The translations under genes were made by a program, and so were the position numbers. From SIG440 sp045645805 (lineage in GTDB: Bacteria > Bacillota > Clostridia > Monoglobales > Monoglobaceae), in assembly GCA_045645805.1 (NCBI GenBank), contig JAZRJL010000073.1, positions 1-33,543 on the forward strand: a stretch of 33,543 nt of DNA, written 5' to 3'. The notes under the pieces were generated by a model that ran no database searches, was not told the origin of the DNA, and saw only the letters and a program-made list of their open reading frames with translations. Positions 16,910-22,900 of this stretch are shown piece by piece. Numbering within the stretch: position 1 is the stretch's first letter; each line of letters begins with the position of its first letter.

Positions 16910-18249
16910 TTAAATATTTTTGGTTTTCATTTTTTGTGCAATAAAGGTAAGACACAACAAAATAATATAAAGGCACCCAATTGTTACAAAAATGGCAGGC
17001 CAACCAAATGTATCTTTTACAAATCCAAAAATAATTGCCTGAATTACAGCACCCATATAAACCGCCCAGTCAAGCACTCCTACTATTGTAGATGAAAAAG
17101 CTCTGCCACCCATATCTCCAGCAATGGCCCAGATAACTCCTGTAACCATAGCAAATACACCTAATACAAACAGCATAATTGATGCCGGCACCTGACTTTT
17201 AATGAACGGAAAGCAAAGCATTCCAACAAATGTAATAACTGACGCAAGAATAAGCATAGGCTCACGCTTGCCTTTAAAGACCTTATCGGTAATTAATGGG
17301 AATATAAACATAGCACACGCTTGACCGACAGGAAGCAATATCGAACTGAAGATACCATCTTTGATTGATAAACCGAGTGCTTCTGTAAAATATGTAGGAA
17401 TCCAAGTCAACAATCCATAGCGTCCGATACCCGCAATAGCAGAAATCAAACAGAATACTAACACTTTAGGTTCTGTAAAGAGAACCTTGTATGGGTACAA
17501 ATACCCATTTTCTTCTATTTTTGAAGCAAGTAATGCATCGCGTTCTGACGCTTTGGCATCCGGTTCGTCAAAAGGTGCAAGACCTATATCCTCCGGTTTT
17601 TCTTTAAAGAATGCTGCAAAAGCAATCAACATCAAAACCATAGGAATCATCGGATATCTAAACGCTGCACGCCATCCCCATTCAGGATTCCAATCCATAC
17701 AAATCAATATGGTAAGATAAGTTACTACCTGAGCAATACCCGAAAAGGCAGTAGCCAATCCAGATGCAAAACCACGCTTTTCCTTTGGCCACCACTTGTT
17801 TAAAACTCCAATTCCGTTTGCCCAAACTGTAGATTGAAAAAATCCATTAAGACCCCAAAGGACCGCAATTACCGGAATAGAATTCTGAAATGATATAATT
17901 ATATTAATTGTTGCGGAGGCAACAATACCAAACATCATAAATCGTTTATAACCAAAATAAGCACCTAATCTGCCATTTATCAGTTGCCCGAATGCATAGC
18001 ACCAAAACAATGCAGATGACACAACTCCTAAAGCAGCAGTAGACGACCCCAACCCATCTGCCATTTGTTTCATAACAAGATTAATGTTTTGTCTGCCGTT
18101 GTAAAAAAACAAATAAGTAAAACCAAAGCTTAATAGCATAAGCCATCCATATTTTTGAATTTAGCATAATCCTTATCGGAATAACCATAAATATGCTCTT
18201 TAACCTTCTGCGTATCCTGTACATTTTTTACATCTCGTACATTACCCAT
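16910..18249 (-). pseudogene. MFS transporter (organophosphate:phosphate antiporter type), frameshifted near the N-terminus
   Basis: The main frame (18139-16910, 409 residues) encodes a 12-helix MFS protein of the GlpT/UhpT-like OPA group; FFYNGRQNINL, GWRAAFRYP and EKPEDIGLAP are telling. Its ATG at 18139 sits inside the first helix. The true start appears to be the ATG at 18249, behind AAAGGGAG, giving 31 residues before the frame breaks in a run of five A (18156-18152, minus strand). One more A would join the parts as AKFKKYGWLMLLSF and give a normal 446-residue protein. Without it, translation from 18249 ends after 39 residues at 18130. This may be a true mutation, slippage-based phase variation, or a read error in a homopolymer. 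The substrate is unknown, likely a phosphorylated small molecule. Confidence 0.85.
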
Positions 18250-18476
18250 TTTCTTTTGCTCCCTTTAACTTTTTATATTATATTTTTTATATATTTAAAA
18301 TCGGACAAAATGCCGATTTGTTGTTCCTCTTGGTTGGTATTACTTTTGCCTTTACATAAATTACCTTTATTCTACTTTTGTAAAAGTAGCTCAAGCCTGC
18401 ATAAACACTAAGGGAATTTGTTTGTCTCTAAATTTTATATTCTTTATATGCTCATGTGATATTAGGGACTAAATTT
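18250..18476. other. Intergenic region upstream of the MFS gene, two hairpins
   Basis: No gene is visible. CTACTTTT and AAAAGTAG form a near-perfect dyad at about 18374-18391, and AAATCGG/CCGATTT form a 7-bp stem at about 18298-18319. The first dyad falls in the spacer between TTGAGC and AATAAA on the minus strand, so it might be an operator over a weak promoter. Confidence 0.4.
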
Positions 18477-18479
18477 TTA

Positions 18480-18615
18480 AGGCTTCCCCTCGAGGGGAAG
18501 CTGTCACGAAGTGACTGATGAGGTGTAGATTGCGAAAGCAATCGTTATTTCTTAATTTGTTTCTTTCCACCTCATCCACCACAAGCGGTCCCCCTTCCCA
18601 TCAAGGGGAAGGCTT
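18480..18615. repeat. Palindromic intergenic repeat without ORF
   Basis: Two inverted units face each other. The left is GGCTTCCCCTCGAGGGGAAG followed by CTGTCACGAAGTGACTGATGAGGTG (18481-18525). The right is CCACCTCATCC with a variable middle and TTCCCATCAAGGGGAAGGC (18567-18613). Between them lies GATTGC-GAAA-GCAATC (18528-18543). The unit plan (pyrimidine-rich end, variable hairpin, CTCCC...GGGAGGC-like hairpin) matches the ends of the DUF559 element just downstream and the element at 31270. Confidence 0.75.
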
Positions 18616-18674
18616 TCATATTTCGACATTATTCGACAGCATATAAAGACTGTATAATCTGGATGCCACGCATC

Positions 18675-19126
18675 AAAGCCTCCCTTGCCTAAAGGGAGGT
18701 TTCAGCCGCAGACTGACGGAGGGATTCTTTTACAGCAATATCAATATATTGACAAACTCCCTCAAAGTTTCTATTCACCTCATTGTTAGGTATTCGGATA
18801 ACGGTTAGATTTCGTTGTTCAATTCTTTCTGTTCTGATTTTATCTTTCAACAAACCTTTTTCCTCATAATGTTGTGATCCATCAAGTTCAATAATCATCC
18901 TCGCACTATGACAATAAAAATCTACAATATAATTATCAATTACTTTTTGTCGTAAAAATCTAATAGGATAACTTTTCAAGAAATCATACCAAAGATGTCG
19001 TTCCTCTTTTGTCATGTTCTTTCTCAACATTCTTGCGTTATTTGTTAATTCCGTATTATGTTTTCTCTCCATATATCCCTCCACCACCTTCGGTGGTCCC
19101 CCTCCCTTTAGGCAAGGAAGGCTTTT
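18675..19126. mobile_element. DUF559 gene bounded by about 50-bp inverted repeats
   Basis: The left end (18675-18726) and right end (19075-19126) are inverted copies. Both read TCCCTCC, then about 18 variable bases, then CTCCCTTTAGGCAAGG and AGGC followed by Ts. The variable middle holds a different dyad at each end (ACCACC-TTC-GGTGGT on the right). The whole DUF559 coding frame lies inside, and its stop codon TAG is part of the conserved CCTTTAGGCAAGG. This looks like a small selfish element whose gene-free relatives lie at 18480, 20596 and 31270. No transposase is visible, and target duplications could not be established. Confidence 0.65.
18689..19072 (-). CDS. DUF559 endonuclease-fold protein
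   Basis: 127 residues from the ATG at 19072 (MERKHNTELTNNARMLRKNM), which follows GGAGGG; a GTG at 19087 lies in the repeat and is less likely. The protein is a DUF559 member, a PD-(D/E)XK/Vsr-like fold. Visible motifs are TKEERHLWYDFLK, RFLRQKVIDNYIVDFYC and the acidic core IIELDGSQHYEEKG. The family is predicted to nick or cut DNA, but activity is not shown for this protein. The last dozen residues (ESLRQSAAETSL) and the stop are encoded by the left inverted repeat. Gene and repeat are therefore physically merged, which supports co-mobility. Confidence 0.85.
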   Translation of the reverse strand: MERKHNTELTNNARMLRKNMTKEERHLWYDFLKSYPIRFLRQKVIDNYIVDFYCHSARMIIELDGSQHYEEKGLLKDKIRTERIEQRNLTVIRIPNNEVNRNFEGVCQYIDIAVKESLRQSAAETSL

Positions 19127-19401
19127 TTGATTTCGCCAAAATTCGACAGTCTTTCTACGCTCATATCAAGGTAGGAGAACAGCGAATAATCGAAGAACCT
19201 TGTTATGTTAAAGCATAATATGGACCTACTAACTTCCCCTATTTTTTTCAACTGATTTTTTTAAACAAATTTCATCAGAACCCGCGAGAATACTGGATTT
19301 TCTCGCTCCCAATAGTATATGTAAATATCAAAATAGGCAAACTAATGTTTAAAATTTTATAAACCTGACACAAGTAAATGTACTCTAACTAGACAACTAT
19401 T
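19127..19401. other. Intergenic stretch, no gene seen
   Basis: No coding frame with a start and ribosome site is evident. GCGAGAA (19284-19290) and TTCTCGC (19300-19306) form a 7-bp stem. ATTCGACAG after the DUF559 element (near 19141) also occurs before it (near 18631), so the element may sit in duplicated or related flanks. Confidence 0.4.
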
Positions 19402-19962
19402 TTAACCATCAATCCCATTTTCAATTACTATTCTTGTTATAGTGTCATTTGTGCAGTAAAAATATATTCTATTAAACCCAATATCGTTATCAGGATCATA
19501 CATATAATATTTCCTTTCGACTGATTCAGAATATATCAATTTTTCATTATATATATCTTTCAGCTTTACCACACTATCTCCAACTTTGATCCCTCTAGAT
19601 GTTTCATAAGCAGTAGATTCGGTGGATATTTTGTTAATAATACTCTTGTTATCATCTGAAATCAATGCTTTTATTTCAACATCTTCATATTTATTGTTAG
19701 TCCATCTAAAGCCATCACCCGAACCATTTTCGACGCTTGTCGGTTGCATATGTAATTTTGACATATCTGTATTTAATTCAATAATTATGTTATTTGAAAT
19801 AAGACAAAATTCCGTTTTCTCTTTTTCCTCATCGCCACCTACTGTGGTGAATATTTTATCATTCTCCGCTTCAGGAAGATATAGACTATTTTGCTTATTG
19901 TCTTTACATCCGGCCATCATAAGCAAGGTTATAATCAGCAAAATTAAAGTGATTTTTTTCAT
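19402..19962 (-). CDS. Putative lipoprotein of unknown function
   Basis: 186 residues. The N-terminus MKKITLILLIITLLMMAGC is a clear lipoprotein signal with Cys19 as the modified residue, so the protein should be anchored outside the membrane. The mature part is hydrophilic and has no catalytic motif that I recognise. A segment near residues 120-150 (SRGIKVGDSVVKLKDIYNEK) resembles the 'GIKVGDSxxKVxxxYG' pattern common in small clostridial lipoproteins of unknown role. GAAAGGAAAG precedes the ATG. It lies in the accessory patch between murB and whiA, just downstream of the disrupted four-helix-bundle gene, with no operon partner evident. Confidence 0.75.
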   Translation of the reverse strand: MKKITLILLIITLLMMAGCKDNKQNSLYLPEAENDKIFTTVGGDEEKEKTEFCLISNNIIIELNTDMSKLHMQPTSVENGSGDGFRWTNNKYEDVEIKALISDDNKSIINKISTESTAYETSRGIKVGDSVVKLKDIYNEKLIYSESVERKYYMYDPDNDIGFNRIYFYCTNDTITRIVIENGIDG

Positions 19963-19998
19963 ACTATCTTTCCTTTCGCCATAGTTTATACAAATATA

Positions 19999-20352
19999 TT
20001 ATAAATTTCCTTTAGCTGTGTTGATAGATGAAATAAGCAATTTTCTAATCTTGCTACATTTATCATACATATCAACATATTCATCGTCAGTTATCATTTT
20101 GGTTTCTTTAAATAAGCCCAGCCAATAATCACTTTCATAACATTCTTTCAAAGCAATTTGAAACTTATTTATAAAATCAGCTTTACTCGATGCATAATTT
20201 GCTTCATGAATATTTGCACCAATGCTCGTTCCACTTCTTAACAACTGATTTAACAAAACATTTCCTTATCGCTTTTCTTTTATTTCTGTACATAAATTTA
20301 CAATATCAACTGCAAACATTTTCGATAATTCAATAAGTTTATTTTCTTTCAT
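19999..20352 (-). pseudogene. Four-helix-bundle protein (S23/Avd-like) with an in-frame stop
   Basis: The family start MKENKLIELSKMFAVDIVNL begins at an ATG at 20352 behind GGAGC. After 28 residues the frame meets TAA at 20268-20266, then continues in the same frame as GNVLLNQLLRSGTSIGANI and the rest of the family to 19999. Without the TAA the protein would have about 117 residues, the usual family length. The family (23S rRNA intervening-sequence protein, related to Avd of diversity-generating retroelements) forms small oligomeric bundles of unknown role. A single nonsense change explains the data. The downstream part could still be made from an internal TTG at 20256, but no good ribosome site is seen. 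The region upstream carries the hairpin array. Confidence 0.85.
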
Positions 20353-20370
20353 TGCTATGCTCCATTCTAA

Positions 20371-20555
20371 ATGAATTGACATCTCCGTTGTCATAAATTG
20401 GCTACGCCATGAATTCTCGCTTCGCTCCATGAATTGAATTGCCTTTAAATGCACCAAAGGTGCAATTCATGAGCCACAAGGCTCAATTCATGAAATCATT
20501 GATTTCAATTCATGCCGTCAGGCAATTCATTGCGTTGCAATAGCAACGATTGGGT
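20371..20555 (-). repeat. Array of different small hairpins separated by ATGAATT
   Basis: On the minus strand a fixed ATGAATT(G/C) word separates a series of distinct small palindromes: GCC-TGAC-GGC, GAAATC-AAT-GATTTC, GAGCC-TTGT-GGCTC, GCACC-TTT-GGTGC, then a GAGCGAAGCGA unit, GGC-GTA-GCC and GACA...TGTC. Stem sequences differ while the separator is conserved. The array ends about 20 bases before the ATG of the four-helix-bundle gene. Confidence 0.75.
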
Positions 20556-20595
20556 CAAGGTAGGCTCAAAAATTATTCAACCACAAAGAACTATT

Positions 20596-20630
20596 GTGCC
20601 ACCTTTCTTTACACAAGGAAGGCTTTTTTT
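20596..20630 (+). repeat. Half copy of the palindromic repeat, terminator-like
   Basis: GTGCCACCTTTCTTTACACA followed by AGGAAGGC and seven T resembles one unit of the 31270 element. On the plus strand the hairpin and T-run look like an intrinsic terminator, although the genes on both sides run on the minus strand. Confidence 0.55.
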
Positions 20631-20671
20631 GGGGGCTCTTCAACACTTTATGTGCTAAAATCAAAAATCCA

Positions 20672-21571
20672 TTAGAATTCGCCTATAAGCCTTACCTCAG
20701 GTTCAAGCATAACACCGTCTTTTTCAAACACAACCTTCTTGATATGTTCAATCAAATCAAGTACATCCTTTGCGTTGGCACTACCTGTATTTATAATAAA
20801 ACCTGCGTGCTTTTCGGATACTTGTGCACCGCCGATACTAAAGCCTTTAAGTCCCGCACCCTCTACAAGTGCACCTGCAAAGTATCCTTCGGGACGTTTG
20901 AATACACTTCCTGCACTGGGTTTTTCAACAGGCTGTTTTGTGATGCGACGTTTTGTATAGTCGTCAATTGCTGCACGTATTTCTGTCGCATCACCTTTAC
21001 TCAGTTTAAATGTTGCACCAAGTATGGTATATCCCTGTTTCGCAAAAACACTTTTTCTGTAACCAAATTCACAATCTTTGCACAAAAGCTCATCAATTTT
21101 GCCGTCATTGTCCATATATCGTACAGATTTTATAATACCTTTAATCTCAAAGCCATAGGCACCGGCATTCATATATACTCCCCCGCCAACGGTCCCCGGT
21201 ATCCCCGACGCAAACTCAAAACCGCTTAAGCTGTGCGAAAGCGCCACAGACGAAACCTTTGACATAAGAACTCCGCTGCCTGCATAAATTTCACAGTCTT
21301 TTACCTCAATTCTGTTCAGCTTTTTGCAAAGACAGATAACCGCTCCGCGAATACCCTTGTCCCCTACAAGCATATTCGAACCATTGCCCATAATCATAAC
21401 AGGAAGACCTGCGGATTTTGCCGCGATAAAGGTATCCCTTAACTGTTCTTCAGTTTCAGGGGTCAAAAAGTAATCGGCAACTCCACCTATTTTAAAGGTC
21501 GTATGCCTTGACATAGGCTCGGATAAAAATACATTCTCTTTACCAAGAATTTTTTCAAAAACCTGTTGCAT
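20672..21571 (-). CDS. murB: UDP-N-acetylenolpyruvoylglucosamine reductase
   Basis: 299 residues, FAD-dependent, reducing UDP-GlcNAc-enolpyruvate to UDP-MurNAc with NADPH in cytosolic peptidoglycan synthesis. FAD-binding features are MGNGSNMLV, GIPGTVGGGVYMNAGAYG and a central Arg/Tyr stretch, with the type-II signature AGSVFKRPEGYFAGALVEGAG and the catalytic C-terminal glutamate region MLEPEVRLIGEF. The start MQQVFEKILGKENVF is normal. It follows hprK by about 60 bases, an order common in Clostridia. The usual next genes, rapZ and yvcK, are missing; the accessory patch begins right after the stop. Confidence 0.96.
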   Translation of the reverse strand: MQQVFEKILGKENVFLSEPMSRHTTFKIGGVADYFLTPETEEQLRDTFIAAKSAGLPVMIMGNGSNMLVGDKGIRGAVICLCKKLNRIEVKDCEIYAGSGVLMSKVSSVALSHSLSGFEFASGIPGTVGGGVYMNAGAYGFEIKGIIKSVRYMDNDGKIDELLCKDCEFGYRKSVFAKQGYTILGATFKLSKGDATEIRAAIDDYTKRRITKQPVEKPSAGSVFKRPEGYFAGALVEGAGLKGFSIGGAQVSEKHAGFIINTGSANAKDVLDLIEHIKKVVFEKDGVMLEPEVRLIGEF

Positions 21572-21631
21572 AAATCAGTTCTCCAAATATAATATACTTT
21601 GATATATTTTATGATTTTAAATCAAAATCAA

Positions 21632-22573
21632 TTACATTTCCTCATTCATCTGGTTTAAAAGTCTGTTGTTAAGGGCTTCTGCCGCATTATATCCCATACG
21701 TCTTTGACGGTTATTCATAGCAGCAATTTCAAAAATTACTGCTAAGTTTCTGCCCGGTCTTACGGGGATTGTAAGCGACGGAACATCAATCCCTAAAATA
21801 TTTGTGTAATTGTCGGTAAGTCCAAGACGGTCATACTGCTTGTCCTTTTGCCAATTTTCAATATGGATAACAAGGTCAATTTTCTCAGTATCCTTTACTG
21901 CACCCATACCAAATATCTTTTTAACATCCACAATACCGATACCACGCATTTCAATAAAGTGCCTTATTACCTCAGGCGAGCTTCCTACCAGCGCCTTTGA
22001 TGAAACCCTCTTTATCTCAACCGCGTCATCGGCAACAAGACGATGACCTCGTTTCATAAGCTCAACAGCAGTTTCACTTTTACCCACACCGCTTTCACCA
22101 AGGATAAGAACACCCTCACCATAAACCTCAACCAAAACACCGTGACGTGTAATTCTGGGTGCAAGCTCAACATTAAGGTACGCAATAAGAGCACTCATAA
22201 ATCCTGATGTTGAGATTTGTGTCCTTAAAATATTTGTCTTATATTTTTCAGCAATTTCAAGGATTTCAGGCATAACCTCCATATCCCTTGTGATAATAAG
22301 TACGGGAATTCCTGTGTCAAAGAATGCATCGAGCTTTTTTCGTCTTTCGTCCGAAGAAAACTCCTCAAGATAGGTTTTTTCAACCATTCCGAAAATCTGA
22401 ATGCGTTTTGGGTCAAAATAATCGAAAAACCCTGCAATCTGAAGTCCTGGGCGGTTTACATCAACTGTTTCAATAAGAATGTCCCTTTGTGGGGTATAAA
22501 CCTCTTCAAGCTTTAAATCATCTATTATTTTACTAAGCTTTACCGTAAAGTTCTGTTTTTTTATCTCCTGCAT
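21632..22573 (-). CDS. hprK: HPr kinase/phosphorylase
   Basis: 313 residues from the ATG at 22573, which lies 8 bases after GGAG; a GTG at 22580 overlaps that site and is less likely. It phosphorylates and dephosphorylates Ser46 of HPr, controlling carbon catabolite repression in Firmicutes. Visible are the N-terminal domain, the Walker A GESGVGKSETAVELMKRGHR, the RLVADDAVEI stretch, the MRGIGIVDVKKIFGMG signature and the C-terminal AAMNNRQRRMGYNAAE. Length is normal. murB follows. Upstream is a promoter built from the end of a 126-bp tandem duplication. Confidence 0.97.
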   Translation of the reverse strand: MQEIKKQNFTVKLSKIIDDLKLEEVYTPQRDILIETVDVNRPGLQIAGFFDYFDPKRIQIFGMVEKTYLEEFSSDERRKKLDAFFDTGIPVLIITRDMEVMPEILEIAEKYKTNILRTQISTSGFMSALIAYLNVELAPRITRHGVLVEVYGEGVLILGESGVGKSETAVELMKRGHRLVADDAVEIKRVSSKALVGSSPEVIRHFIEMRGIGIVDVKKIFGMGAVKDTEKIDLVIHIENWQKDKQYDRLGLTDNYTNILGIDVPSLTIPVRPGRNLAVIFEIAAMNNRQRRMGYNAAEALNNRLLNQMNEEM

Positions 22574-22636
22574 ATTTTTCACTCCGTTTATAGTTTATTT
22601 TTATTACTCCGATTTATATATAGCAGAATTTATTTC

Positions 22637-22666
22637 ATTATATCATATATAAGAAAAAAACCGCAA
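22637..22666 (-). promoter_or_regulatory. Likely promoter of hprK
   Basis: Minus strand TTGCGG (22666-22661), 18 bases, TATAAT (22642-22637), about 65 bases before the hprK ATG. The -35 box belongs to the proximal copy of the tandem repeat. The distal copy carries TTGCGG and TATAAC in the same arrangement, a second weaker candidate. Confidence 0.6.
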
Positions 22667-22897
22667 GTGTTTTTTTTCATCTGTAACGAAGCTTTGCGAA
22701 GTGGCATGATAAAACGTTCTCTCAGCCGCCAAAATCTTTGATTTTGTTTGCGGCGTGAGGTTGTTATACCATATATAAAAAAAACCGCAAGTGTTTTTTT
22801 TTCATCTGTAATGAAGCTTTGCGAAGTGGCATGATAAAACGTTCTCTCAGCCGCCAAAATCTTTGATTTTGTTTGCGGCGTGAGGTTGTTATACCAT
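22644..22897. repeat. Two tandem copies of a 126-bp unit
   Basis: Copy 1 starts at 22644 (CATATATAAG) and copy 2 at 22770 (CATATATAAA), with a third partial boundary (CATAAA) at 22895. They are nearly identical, differing by length changes in A/T runs and a C/T change (GTAACG versus GTAATG). Each contains the stem CAAAATC-TTT-GATTTTG extended by CCGCC/GCGG, and each ends (minus strand) in AAAAACACTTGCGGTTTTTT, which can act as a small terminator or supply a -35 box. No protein is supported here. Confidence 0.9.
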
Positions 22898-22900
22898 AAA

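Noticed and set aside
20371..20555. CRISPR array
   Set aside because: The constant word is only 7-8 bases, the variable parts are palindromic and of unequal length, and no cas gene is present.
20594..21229. 211-residue frame on the plus strand
   Set aside because: Opposite murB and starting in a repeat; composition is that of an antisense shadow.
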